Part shown: positions 33,347-41,474 of the stretch, one piece after another | How the letters are laid out: each line of letters begins with the position of its first letter | How positions within the stretch are numbered: the stretch's first letter is position 1 | Source: Streptomyces massasporeus | GTDB taxonomy: Bacteria > Actinomycetota > Actinomycetes > Streptomycetales > Streptomycetaceae | Direction of reading: 5' to 3' | Length of the DNA stretch: 64,000 bases | Assembly (NCBI RefSeq): GCF_014648995.1 | Contig: NZ_BMSE01000011.1 | Coordinates: forward strand, 227,877-291,876 | Made by a program: the position numbers and the translations under genes | The notes under the pieces: generated by a model | What the model was told of the DNA's origin: nothing | Database searches by the model: none | Seen by the model: the letters and a program-made list of their open reading frames with translations, nothing else

Positions 33347-34279
33347 TCAGAACACCGACAGACCCGTCAGGGTGGTGAAGCGGTCGAGCGCCGCCACGCC
33401 CGCCACCGAGTTGCCCCGCTCGTCCAGGCCCGGACTCCACACGCACAGGGTGCAGCGGCCGGGTACGACCGCGATGATGCCGCCGCCGACGCCGCTCTTG
33501 CCGGGCAGGCCCACGCGGTAGGCGAAGTCGCCCGCCGCGTCGTAGGTGCCGCAGGTCAGCATGATCGCGTTGATCTGCTTGGCCTGGCTGAGGGTGAGCA
33601 GGCGGGTGCCGTCGGCACGGATGCCGTGCCGGGCCAGGAAGCCGGTGGCGAGGGCGAGGTCGGCGCAGGACGCGGCGAGCGAGCACTGCCGGAAGTACTG
33701 CTCCAGGAGCATCGGAACCGGGTTGTCGATGTTGCCGTACGACGCCATGAAGTGGCCGAGCGCGGCGTTGCGGTCGCCGTGGGCGGTCTCCGAGGCGGCG
33801 ATCTCCTCGTCGAAGGCCAGGCCGGGGTTGCCGCTCTCCGCCCGCAGGAACGCCAGCAGTTCGCCCGAGGCGTCGCCGGTACGGGTGTGCAGCCGGTCGG
33901 TGACGACGAGGGCGCCCGCGTTGATGAACGGGTTGCGGGGGATGCCGTTCTCGTACTCCAGCTGGACGAGGGAGTTGAAGGGGTTGCCGGAGGGCTCGCG
34001 GCCCACGTGCTCCCACAGGGCGTCGCCCTCGCGGGACAGGTCGAGGGCGAGGGTGAAGACCTTGGTGAGGGACTGTGCGGAGAACGGCTGCCGCCAGTCC
34101 CCCACCCCGTACACCGTGCCGTCGAGGTCGGCGACGGCCATGCCGAAGCTGCGCGGGTCGCAGGCGGCGAGCGCCGGGATGTAGTCGGCGGGCCTGCCGC
34201 GGCCGGGGGTCCGCTCGATCTCCTCGGCGATGCGCTCCAGGACCGGCTGGAAGGTCGTCGTCGACGTCATGATCGCCAT
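33347..34279 (-). CDS. glsA: Glutaminase A
   Basis: 310 aa, the standard bacterial glutaminase of the serine-dependent beta-lactamase fold, hydrolysing glutamine to glutamate and ammonia. The catalytic Ser-Lys pair is SLTK (Ser70, Lys73) in FSAQSLTKVFTLAL. NPFINAGALVVTD, ASYGNIDNPVPMLLEQYF and GLPGKSGVGGGIIAVVPG are family signatures. GGAGGG precedes the ATG at 34279. It lies 34 bp downstream of aspA on the same strand and completes a cluster that degrades asparagine, aspartate and glutamine. Confidence 0.94.
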   Translation of the reverse strand: MAIMTSTTTFQPVLERIAEEIERTPGRGRPADYIPALAACDPRSFGMAVADLDGTVYGVGDWRQPFSAQSLTKVFTLALDLSREGDALWEHVGREPSGNPFNSLVQLEYENGIPRNPFINAGALVVTDRLHTRTGDASGELLAFLRAESGNPGLAFDEEIAASETAHGDRNAALGHFMASYGNIDNPVPMLLEQYFRQCSLAASCADLALATGFLARHGIRADGTRLLTLSQAKQINAIMLTCGTYDAAGDFAYRVGLPGKSGVGGGIIAVVPGRCTLCVWSPGLDERGNSVAGVAALDRFTTLTGLSVF

Positions 34280-34313
34280 TGTCCCTCCGCCGGTCCCGGT
34301 GCGCTCTCGTGGG

Positions 34314-35723
34314 TCAGGCCGGGGCCTGGCCGCTGCCTGCCAAAACCTCGGGGCGCAGCAGGCCGGCGAGTGTCTCGGCGGGGAGCAGGCCCTTGTCCAG
34401 GACCAGTTCGGCCACGCCCCGGCCGGTGGCGAGGGCCTCCTTGGCGATGTCGGTGGCGGCCGTGTAGCCGATGTGCGGGTTGAGGGCGGTGACCAGGCCG
34501 ATGGAGTTCTCGACGCTCGCGCGCAACGCCTCGGTGTTGGCGGTGATGCCGGAGACGCAGCGTTCGGCCAGGGTCAGGCACGCGCTCTGCAGATGCGTGA
34601 TGGACTCCGACAGGGAGTGCAGGATGATCGGCTCGAAGGCGTTGAGCTGGAGCTGTCCGGCCTCGGCGGCCATGGTGATGGTGACGTCGTTGCCGATGAC
34701 CTCGAAGGCGACCTGGTTGACGACCTCGGGTATGACCGGGTTGACCTTGCCCGGCATGATGGACGAACCGGCCTGCACGGGCGGCAGGTTGATCTCGCCG
34801 AGGCCGGCGCGCGGGCCGGAGGACAGCAGCCGCAGGTCGTTGCAGCTCTTGGAGAGCTTGACCGCGATGCGCTTGAGCACGCCGGACATCTGCACGAAGG
34901 CGCCGCAGTCCTGGGTGGCCTCGACCAGGTTGGCCGCCGTCACCAGGGGCAGTCCCGTGATGGCCGCGAGGTGGCGGCGGGCGGCCTCGGCGTATCCGGC
35001 GGGCGCGTTGAGGCCGGTGCCGATCGCGGTGGCGCCGAGGTTGATCTCATGGATCAGCTGGACGGCCTCGGCGAGCCGGGCCCGGTCCTCGTCCAGCATG
35101 ACGGCGTACGCGGAGAACTCCTGACCCAGGGTCATGGGCACCGCGTCCTGCAACTGGGTGCGGCCCATCTTGAGCACGTCGCGGAACTCGACGGCCTTGT
35201 GGGCGAACGTGTCCTGCAGGACGGACATCGCGTCGAGCAGCCCGCGCACGGCGAACACCGTCGCGATCTTGACGGCGGTCGGGTAGACGTCGTTGGTGGA
35301 CTGACCGAGGTTGACGTCCTCGTTGGGGTGCAGGAACCCGTACTCGCCCTTGGCGTGGCCCAGCAGTTCCAGCGCCCGGTTCGCCACGACCTCGTTGGCG
35401 TTCATGTTGGTGGAGGTGCCGGCGCCGCCCTGGACGACGTCCACGACGAACTGGTCGTGCAGCTTGCCGTCGCGGATCTCCCGGCAGGCCTCGACGATGG
35501 CGGCGGCCTTCCTCGGGTCCAGCAGGCCGAGTTCCTCGTTGGCGAGGGCGGCGGCCTCCTTGACGGCGGCGAGGGCGTCGATCAGGTGCGGGTAGGCGGA
35601 GATGGTCATGCCCGTGATGGGGAAGTTCTCCGTGGCCCGCAGGGTGTGCACACCCCAGTACGCCTCGGCGGGAACGTCACGGTCACCGAGCAGATCGTGC
35701 TCGGAGCGGGTGGCGGCGGTCAT
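34314..35723 (-). CDS. aspA: Aspartate ammonia-lyase
   Basis: 469 aa. A fumarase/aspartase superfamily member with the signature GSSIMPGKVNP (mobile loop carrying the catalytic Ser) and GAGTSTNMNANEV near residue 100. It converts L-aspartate to fumarate and ammonia. TTQ-type fumarase features are absent, and the Lys in the signature region fits aspartase. It follows the asparaginase gene by about 120 bp, the gap holding a copy of a dispersed repeat. Together with the permease and asparaginase it feeds asparagine carbon into the TCA cycle. Confidence 0.92.
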   Translation of the reverse strand: MTAATRSEHDLLGDRDVPAEAYWGVHTLRATENFPITGMTISAYPHLIDALAAVKEAAALANEELGLLDPRKAAAIVEACREIRDGKLHDQFVVDVVQGGAGTSTNMNANEVVANRALELLGHAKGEYGFLHPNEDVNLGQSTNDVYPTAVKIATVFAVRGLLDAMSVLQDTFAHKAVEFRDVLKMGRTQLQDAVPMTLGQEFSAYAVMLDEDRARLAEAVQLIHEINLGATAIGTGLNAPAGYAEAARRHLAAITGLPLVTAANLVEATQDCGAFVQMSGVLKRIAVKLSKSCNDLRLLSSGPRAGLGEINLPPVQAGSSIMPGKVNPVIPEVVNQVAFEVIGNDVTITMAAEAGQLQLNAFEPIILHSLSESITHLQSACLTLAERCVSGITANTEALRASVENSIGLVTALNPHIGYTAATDIAKEALATGRGVAELVLDKGLLPAETLAGLLRPEVLAGSGQAPA

Positions 35724-35765
35724 GACGGTGAGGGTCCTCTTCTCTGAGGTGCAGGGTGGGAAGTG

Positions 35766-35826
35766 CCCCTGAAAGGGGCGCGGGGAACTGCGCGACCGGC
35801 CACGTGCGGCCCGCAGCCGCCGACGG
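35766..35826 (+). repeat. Dispersed intergenic repeat, copy 1
   Basis: A short hairpin (CCCCTGAAAGGGG) is followed by CGCGGGGAACTGCGCGAC and then GCCACG, CCGCAG and CCGACGG blocks. Copy 2 at 39108-39166 has the same order and spacing. It lies between asparaginase and aspA. From general familiarity, this sequence recurs between Streptomyces genes; its function is not known to me. Confidence 0.75.
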
Positions 35827-35843
35827 GGAGATCCGGCACGGCG

Positions 35844-36860
35844 TCAGGCGCGGGCCGCACCGGCGACCGGCTCCAGCGAACGAACGGGCCGCACCCGCCC
35901 GACCTCCCGGCCACCGCCCAGCAGCGGCTCGCCCTGGAACTCGGTGAGCAGTTCCGGGTCGACGCCCGCCCGGGCCAGCGCCGCAGCGGTCACCGGCACA
36001 CGGGCCCGGTTCGCACCATCCGCGATCTTCACCGCAACGGCCCGCCCATCGGCCAGCGCAGCCACCTGCACGCCCTCGAAGCCGTCCTTGGAGAGCAGCC
36101 CCGGCACGGCCCGCATCAGCGCGGCGACGTCCCGCCCGGAGCCGGAGGCCATCTCCGCGTGCTCGCGCATGGCGTCGGCGACCCGGGCCTCGGGCGTGCC
36201 CGGCGCGGCCGTGGCGATCCGGGCGGTGGCGCGGGCGAGGCCGTGCAGGGAGAGGGAGAACAGGGGCGCGCCGCAGCCGTCGACGGTGACCCGGGCGATG
36301 CGCTGCCCGGTGAGGTCCTCGACGATCTCGGCGATGGCCTGCTGGAGGGGGTGGCCGGGGTCGAGGTAGTTCTCCAGGGGCCAGCCGTTGAGGGCGCAGG
36401 TGTAGAGCATCGCCGCGTGCTTGCCGGAGCAGTTCTGGGCGAGCCGTGAGGGCAGTCGGCCCTCGCGCACCCAGGCGTCCCGGACGACCGGGTCGAACGG
36501 CAGGTCCGGGACGTTGCGCAGGTGGTCCTCGGTGAGTCCGGCGAGTTCGAGGATGCGCCGGGTGCCGGCGAGGTGGCGTTCCTCGCCGGAGTGGCTCGCC
36601 GCCGTCAGGGACAGCAGCTCGCCGTCGAGCGGCAGCCCGGCCCGGGCCATGGCCACGGCCTGGACGGGCTTGATCGCGGAGCGCGGGTAGAAGGCGGCCT
36701 CGATGTCTCCGATCTGGAGCCGGACCTCTCCGTCGGCGTCGAGGACGACGACGGAGCCGTAGTGGATGCCTTCGACGATTCCGCCGCGGATGAGGTGGGC
36801 GACGGGGGCGTGGACGGGTTCACGGACAAGGGGTGCGTCCGCGAGTGAACTGCTGAACAT
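35844..36860 (-). CDS. L-asparaginase, class 3 (Rhizobium ReAV type)
   Basis: 338 aa from the ATG at 36860. It matches the asparaginase II family of the Rhizobium etli type, unrelated to E. coli AnsA/AnsB. The Ser-Lys catalytic motif is PRSAIKP (Ser61, Lys64). The metal-site residues are present: Cys144 and Lys147 in NCSGKHAAM, and Cys196 in VDGCGAPLFSLSL. It hydrolyses asparagine to aspartate and ammonia in the cytosol. It lies 32 bp after the asparagine permease gene and upstream of aspA, so its product is handed to aspartase. Confidence 0.9.
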   Translation of the reverse strand: MFSSSLADAPLVREPVHAPVAHLIRGGIVEGIHYGSVVVLDADGEVRLQIGDIEAAFYPRSAIKPVQAVAMARAGLPLDGELLSLTAASHSGEERHLAGTRRILELAGLTEDHLRNVPDLPFDPVVRDAWVREGRLPSRLAQNCSGKHAAMLYTCALNGWPLENYLDPGHPLQQAIAEIVEDLTGQRIARVTVDGCGAPLFSLSLHGLARATARIATAAPGTPEARVADAMREHAEMASGSGRDVAALMRAVPGLLSKDGFEGVQVAALADGRAVAVKIADGANRARVPVTAAALARAGVDPELLTEFQGEPLLGGGREVGRVRPVRSLEPVAGAARA

Positions 36861-36892
36861 CACTGCCTGCTTCTCGTGGAGCGGCGCGTTCC

Positions 36893-38335
36893 TCACGCGT
36901 CGGCTCCGGTGGTGGACTTGCGCGCGATACGGCCGCGGATGCCGAACCATCCGGCGACCAGTGCTCCGACGATCAGCGGCAGGCACAGCACGGTGGTGCG
37001 TCCCGCGCCGCCGTCGGCGTACATGAGGACCAGGACGGAGGCGAGGAAGGCCAGCGTCACGATCTCGGTCCAGGGGGAGCCCGGGAGCCGGTAGCCCGGG
37101 CGGGTCAGCTCGCCCTTCTGGGTCTTCTGCCAGAAGAGGAGGTGACAGAGCATGATCATGCCCCAGGTGGCGAGGATGCCGATCGCGGCGAAGTTCAGCA
37201 CGATCTCGAACGCCTCGGCGGGCACGACGAAGTTGAGTCCGACGCCCAGGACGCAGATGCCGCTGGTGAGCAGGATGCCGCCGTAGGGGACCTGGCTGCG
37301 GCTCATCACGGAGGTGAACCTGGGCGCGGATCCGGACATGGCCATGGAGCGCAGGATGCGGCCGGTGGAGTACAGGCCGGAGTTGAGGGAGGACATGGCG
37401 GCCGTGAGGACGACGAGGTTCATCACGCCGCCGGCCGCCGGGATGCCGATGTTGGACAGCACCGTCACGAAGGGGCTCTCGCCGGCGGTGTACTTGTTCC
37501 ACGGCAGCAGCATCGACAGCAGCACGACCGAGCCGACGTAGAACACGCCGACGCGCCACATGATCGAGTTGATCGCCTTCGGCATGATCTTCTCGGGGTT
37601 CTCGGTCTCACCCGCGGCGACGCCGACCAGCTCGACGGAGGCGTAGGCGAAGACGACGCCCTGGATGATCAGCAGCATGGGCAGCAGGCCGTGCGGGAAG
37701 ACACCGCCGCTGTCGCCGATCAGGGACGGGCCGGGGGTGTGGCCGTCGACGGGGTGCTGGGTGACCAGCAGGAAGATGCCGATGCACATGAAGACGACCA
37801 GCGCGCCGACCTTGACGATCGCGAACCAGAATTCCAGCTCGCCGAAGATCTTCACCGAGATCAGGTTGACGGTGAGGACGACCGCCAGCGCGATCAGCGC
37901 GATCACCCACTGGGGTATGTCGGAGAACATGCCCCAGTAGTGGGTGTAGGTGGCGACGGCGGTGATGTCGGCGATGCCGGTGGTCGCCCAGTTGAGGAAG
38001 TACATCCAACCGGCGGTGTAGGCGCCCTTCTCCCCCATGAACTCGCGTGCGTAGGAGACGAAGGCGCCGGAGGAGGGCCGGTACAGCACGAGTTCGCCGA
38101 GCGCGCGCACGACGAGGAAGGCGAAGAGGCCGCAGACCGCGTAGGCGATGAAGAGGGAGGGGCCGGCGTCGGCGAGGCGTCCGCCCGCGCCGAGGAAGAG
38201 GCCGGTGCCGATCGCTCCGCCGATGGCGATCATGTTGACGTGCCGGGACTTCAGCGACTTGCTGTAGCCCTCGTCTCCGGCATCGACATGGACGGAACGT
38301 TTCTGCACCTCGTTGTGCAGGGACTGCTCGCTCAC
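36893..38335 (-). CDS. ansP: Asparagine/amino-acid permease (AAT family)
   Basis: 480 aa from the GTG at 38335, which overlaps the regulator's stop codon (GTGA). It is an APC-superfamily amino-acid:proton symporter with 12 membrane helices. SRHVNMIAIGGAIGTGLFLG is the helix-1 binding loop, and GELVLYRPSSGAFVSYAREF follows as in AnsP and GABA/asparagine permeases. Context (asparaginase, aspartase, glutaminase) makes asparagine the likely substrate. Symbol given by family and context. Confidence 0.88.
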   Translation of the reverse strand: MSEQSLHNEVQKRSVHVDAGDEGYSKSLKSRHVNMIAIGGAIGTGLFLGAGGRLADAGPSLFIAYAVCGLFAFLVVRALGELVLYRPSSGAFVSYAREFMGEKGAYTAGWMYFLNWATTGIADITAVATYTHYWGMFSDIPQWVIALIALAVVLTVNLISVKIFGELEFWFAIVKVGALVVFMCIGIFLLVTQHPVDGHTPGPSLIGDSGGVFPHGLLPMLLIIQGVVFAYASVELVGVAAGETENPEKIMPKAINSIMWRVGVFYVGSVVLLSMLLPWNKYTAGESPFVTVLSNIGIPAAGGVMNLVVLTAAMSSLNSGLYSTGRILRSMAMSGSAPRFTSVMSRSQVPYGGILLTSGICVLGVGLNFVVPAEAFEIVLNFAAIGILATWGMIMLCHLLFWQKTQKGELTRPGYRLPGSPWTEIVTLAFLASVLVLMYADGGAGRTTVLCLPLIVGALVAGWFGIRGRIARKSTTGADA

Positions 38336-39063
38336 GCCTCGGGTCCGCCTTCCGTGGGGGTGTCCGTGCGCGATGAACGCACGATGTCGGTGAGGGTCGT
38401 CTCGACGCGGTCGAGGTGGTGGGCCATGGCCTCCACCGCGTCGTTCTCGGAACCGTCGATCAGCGCCTCGACGATCGCCCGGTGCTCGCGGTTGGACTGC
38501 TCGCGGCGGCCGCCCAGCTCGTTGAGGAAGGCCGACTGGCGGGCCAGCGCGTCCCGGATCTCCTCGATGACCCGGCGGAAGACCGGGTTCTGGGCGGCCT
38601 CGGCCACGGCGAGATGGAACAGCGTGTCCATGGCGACCCACGCGGTGGTGTCCGTCTCCCGCTCCATCCGGTCCAGCAGGTGGGCCAGGTGGTCGAGGTT
38701 CTCCGGGGTGCGGCGCCGGGCCGCGTACCCGGCGACCGGGATCTCGACATGGCGGCGCACCTCCAGCAGGTCGCTGGCCGCGTAGTCCCCGAAGGTGGGG
38801 TCCTCGACGGTGCTGGCGACGACGAAGGTGCCCTTGCCGGTCCGGGACACGGTCAGACCCATGGTCTGCAGTGCCCGCAGCGCCTCGCGCAGCACCGGCC
38901 GCGAGACCTCGAGGGTGCGGCACAGTTCCGCCTCGGAGGGGAGCTTGTCGCCGATGGCGTATTCGCCCCGTTCGATGGCGCCGCGCAGGTACGCCAGCAC
39001 CGCTTCCATGGCACTGACGCGTCGCACGGGCTGTCCGGCTGTCCGGCTGTCTGACAGGTTCAC
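38332..39063 (-). CDS. FadR-type GntR regulator of the asparagine cluster
   Basis: 243 aa. N-terminal winged helix (about 18-85; LPSEAELCRTLEVSRPVLREALRAL) and C-terminal FCD helical domain (about 95-235) whose metal-binding residues include Asp in MDTLFHLAVAEAAQN and His in REHRAIVEAL. It is the first gene of the cluster and overlaps ansP by 4 bp. The CTGTCTGACAG palindrome sits across its first codons, so it probably represses the whole unit and responds to an amino or organic acid. Confidence 0.9.
   Translation of the reverse strand: MNLSDSRTAGQPVRRVSAMEAVLAYLRGAIERGEYAIGDKLPSEAELCRTLEVSRPVLREALRALQTMGLTVSRTGKGTFVVASTVEDPTFGDYAASDLLEVRRHVEIPVAGYAARRRTPENLDHLAHLLDRMERETDTTAWVAMDTLFHLAVAEAAQNPVFRRVIEEIRDALARQSAFLNELGGRREQSNREHRAIVEALIDGSENDAVEAMAHHLDRVETTLTDIVRSSRTDTPTEGGPEA
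39047..39057. promoter_or_regulatory. Candidate FadR-type operator
   Basis: CTGTCTGACAG is a perfect palindrome around one central base and fits the GT-N3-AC core of FadR-subfamily sites. It overlaps codons 3-6 of the regulator gene and is preceded by two GGCTGTCC direct repeats. Confidence 0.45.
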
Positions 39064-39107
39064 GGGAGAGATACTCCGGCCGACGGAAGGCGGCTGTCAA
39101 GAGGGCG

Positions 39108-39166
39108 CCCCCAGGGGCGCGGGGAACTGCGCGACAAGCCACGATGGCGCCGCAGACAGCCGACGG
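39108..39166 (+). repeat. Dispersed intergenic repeat, copy 2
   Basis: CCCCCAGGGG hairpin, then CGCGGGGAACTGCGCGAC, GCCACG, CCGCAG and CCGACGG in the same order as copy 1 at 35766. It lies between the fadR-type gene and uppP. Both copies point the same way. Confidence 0.75.
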
Positions 39167-39184
39167 CGCCTCCCGGCAGACCAC

Positions 39185-40021
39185 TCAACCGTGCAGCACA
39201 CCTGCTCCGAGCAGCCCGAACAGCAGCACGCCCACCACGATCCGGTAGATCACGAACGCGTTGAACGAGTGCTTGGCGACGAACTTCAGCAGCCAGGCGA
39301 TGGAGGCGTACGCCACGACGAAGGAGACGACCGTGCCGACGGCGAGCGGCGCGGCGCCCGCCCCCGTGCCCAGGGCGTCCTTGAGCTCGTAGAGGCCGGC
39401 GCCGGTCAGGGCGGGGATGCCGAGGAAGAAGGAGAGGCGGGTGGCGGCGACGCGGTCCAGGTCGAGGATGAGCGCGGTGGACATGGTGGCGCCTGAGCGG
39501 GAGAAGCCGGGGAAGAGCAGGGCGAGGATCTGGGAGCTGCCGACCAGCATCGCGTCCTTGAACGAGGTGTCGTCCTCGCCGCGCTTGTGCCGGCCCATCT
39601 GGTCCGCCGCCCACATCACGCCGCTGCCGACGATCAGCGAGCCGGCGACGACCCACAGCGAGGCGAGCGGGCCCTCGATGAGCGGCTTGGCGGCCAGCCC
39701 AACAGCGACGATCGGGATGGTCGCGCAGATGACCCACCAGGCGAACTTGTAGTCGTGGTGGTACCGCTCCTCGCGGTCGCGCAGGCCCCTCCCCCAGGCG
39801 GAGACGATCCGCACGATGTCCTTGAAGAAGTACACGAGCACCGCGGCGATCGCGCCGACCTGGATGACGGCCGAGAACCCGACCACCGCATCGTCGTCGA
39901 CGGGGATCCCCATCAGTCCCTCGACGATCTTCAGATGCCCGGTGGAGGAGACGGGCAGGAACTCGGTCACCCCCTCGACGGCTCCGAGGACGACGGCCTG
40001 ACCGACGCTGATGACGCTCAT
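39185..40021 (-). CDS. uppP: Undecaprenyl-diphosphatase
   Basis: 278 aa, the integral-membrane BacA/UppP phosphatase that recycles undecaprenyl pyrophosphate for peptidoglycan synthesis; overexpression gives bacitracin resistance. The catalytic motif EGVTEFLPVSSTGHL is at 16-30, and the second motif PGFSRSGATM is in the middle. About eight membrane helices. It lies 82 bp after the crcB genes on the same strand. Confidence 0.95.
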   Translation of the reverse strand: MSVISVGQAVVLGAVEGVTEFLPVSSTGHLKIVEGLMGIPVDDDAVVGFSAVIQVGAIAAVLVYFFKDIVRIVSAWGRGLRDREERYHHDYKFAWWVICATIPIVAVGLAAKPLIEGPLASLWVVAGSLIVGSGVMWAADQMGRHKRGEDDTSFKDAMLVGSSQILALLFPGFSRSGATMSTALILDLDRVAATRLSFFLGIPALTGAGLYELKDALGTGAGAAPLAVGTVVSFVVAYASIAWLLKFVAKHSFNAFVIYRIVVGVLLFGLLGAGVLHG

Positions 40022-40103
40022 GGGATCCAGTTCTGCTCGGGGGGCGGGAGCGGAGGGGACCGTCTTACTACACCCGGACGAGAACGGATCTCATGGACGC
40101 GCC

Positions 40104-40451
40104 TCACAGACGCGCCAGTGCCGCCCCCGCGAAGGCCGCGGCGACACCGGCCGTCACACTGACCGCGACGTTGAGGCCGGCCTGCAGTCGCGCCCCGGTC
40201 TCCGCCAGCCGCAGCGTCTCGTAGGAGAACGTCGAGTACGTCGTGAGGGCCCCGCACAGGCCGGTGCCGAGCAGCAGCTGGAGGTGGGTGGCGGCTCCGG
40301 TGAGCAGGCCGAGGATCAGGGAGCCGGTGACGTTCACGGTGAGGGTGCCCCAGGGGAAGACCGAGTCGTGCCGCGCCTGGACCGCCCGGTCGGTGAGGTA
40401 GCGCAGCGGGGCACCGACCAGGGCGCCGCCGACTACCAGCAGCCAGTTCAC
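40104..40451 (-). CDS. crcB: Fluoride exporter CrcB/Fluc, subunit 2
   Basis: 115 aa with four membrane helices, the size of a Fluc channel monomer. GGALVGAPLRYLTDR opens the protein, and GTLTVNVTGSLILGLLTG and GLCGALTTYSTFSYE are the pore-lining signatures. The GTG start overlaps the DUF190 stop (GTGA). A second, diverged CrcB is encoded upstream, so the channel may be a heterodimer. Confidence 0.93.
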   Translation of the reverse strand: MNWLLVVGGALVGAPLRYLTDRAVQARHDSVFPWGTLTVNVTGSLILGLLTGAATHLQLLLGTGLCGALTTYSTFSYETLRLAETGARLQAGLNVAVSVTAGVAAAFAGAALARL

Positions 40452-40828
40452 AACGAGTTCTTACCCTTCGTGTCCGCCCCGCCGGGCGTGCCGTCCCGGC
40501 CGGCGTACCGGATGACCTCGCAGTCGTCGAGTGTCACCAGCCCCTCGGTGACCAGTTCGTCGAGCTGCGGCAGGAACGCGCGGACCCGTGGCTCGGTGTC
40601 GACGATCACCACGGCGACCGGCAGGTCCTCGCTCAGGGACAGCAGCCGCGAGGTATGGATCAGGGAGGAGGCGCCGAAGCCCTCGATGCCGCGGAAGACG
40701 CTGGCACCCGCGAGTCCCGCCGCGTGGGCGCGGTGGACGATCTCCGAGTAGAGGGGCCTGTGGTGCCAGGTGTCGCGCTCGCCGACGAAAACGGTCAGGC
40801 GCAGGGCCCTGCCGGTCAGCCTCGTCAT
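40448..40828 (-). CDS. DUF190 protein
   Basis: 126 aa, a small soluble DUF190 domain (LTVFVGERDTWHHRPLYSEIVHRA, then GASVFRGIEGFG). The fold is ferredoxin/GlnB-like, with a stretch (PVAVVIVDTEPRV) resembling a signalling subunit. The gene overlaps both flanking crcB genes by 4 bp (start with crcB-1, stop with crcB-2), so it is made together with the fluoride channel and probably modulates it. No direct evidence of ligand. Confidence 0.9.
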   Translation of the reverse strand: MTRLTGRALRLTVFVGERDTWHHRPLYSEIVHRAHAAGLAGASVFRGIEGFGASSLIHTSRLLSLSEDLPVAVVIVDTEPRVRAFLPQLDELVTEGLVTLDDCEVIRYAGRDGTPGGADTKGKNSL

Positions 40829-41280
40829 CGTCGCCTCCCTTTCAGGACACGGCGGGTCGTCCCGGCCGCGAGCCACACCGCCGTGAGCGCCGCGAGCGGG
40901 GTCACGGCGAGGTAGGCCAGCCCGGGGCCGGGACGGCCGCCGTCGATGAGTTTCTGGATGTCGACGGCGTACGTCGAGAACGTGGTGAAGCCGCCCAGGA
41001 CTCCGGTGCCGAAGAAGGGCCGGACCAGGGGGTGGGCGGTCCGGATCTCGGTGATGACCACCATGAACACGCCGATCACGGCGCAGCCGGCGATATTGAT
41101 CCCGAGGGTCGTCCAGGGGAATCCGCCCGGGGATGTGGGCCACCAGAGGGAGGCCGCGTACCGGGCGGTCGCGCCCACTCCCCCGCCGAGCGAGACGACC
41201 GCGACGACGGGCGCCTGGGCACGCCAGGGGGACGGGTGGGGCGCGGTCGCAGGAACGCGGAGGCCTTCGCCGGCTGTCAT
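40825..41280 (-). CDS. crcB: Fluoride exporter CrcB/Fluc, subunit 1
   Basis: 151 aa, longer than subunit 2 owing to a Pro/Ala-rich N-terminal tail. Four membrane helices with GGGVGATARYAASLWWP, TLGINIAGCAVIGVFM and GVLGGFTTFSTYAVD, the Fluc pore motifs. First gene of a three-gene unit. No fluoride riboswitch can be seen in the 194-bp leader upstream. Confidence 0.92.
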   Translation of the reverse strand: MTAGEGLRVPATAPHPSPWRAQAPVVAVVSLGGGVGATARYAASLWWPTSPGGFPWTTLGINIAGCAVIGVFMVVITEIRTAHPLVRPFFGTGVLGGFTTFSTYAVDIQKLIDGGRPGPGLAYLAVTPLAALTAVWLAAGTTRRVLKGRRR

Positions 41281-41474
41281 GGGGTGTCCGTCTCCTACTC
41301 GCCGGGGCCCGGGGTCGCACGGGCGCGTGCCGTCGCAAGTAGGGACCGTTGGCGGCGTGCTTGCCGCGGTTCGGGTACGGCGGGCCCCACCGCCGCGCCG
41401 CGACGGGGTCGCGGCCGGAGTTCAGGTTAACCCCGGGGGCGGGGCGGGGTCACTCCGAGGCGGGCGGGTGCGGG

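Noticed and set aside
41281..41474. A crcB (fluoride) riboswitch in the leader of the fluoride channel operon
   Set aside because: The conserved GGNGAUGG and downstream core of that riboswitch are not present on the minus strand.
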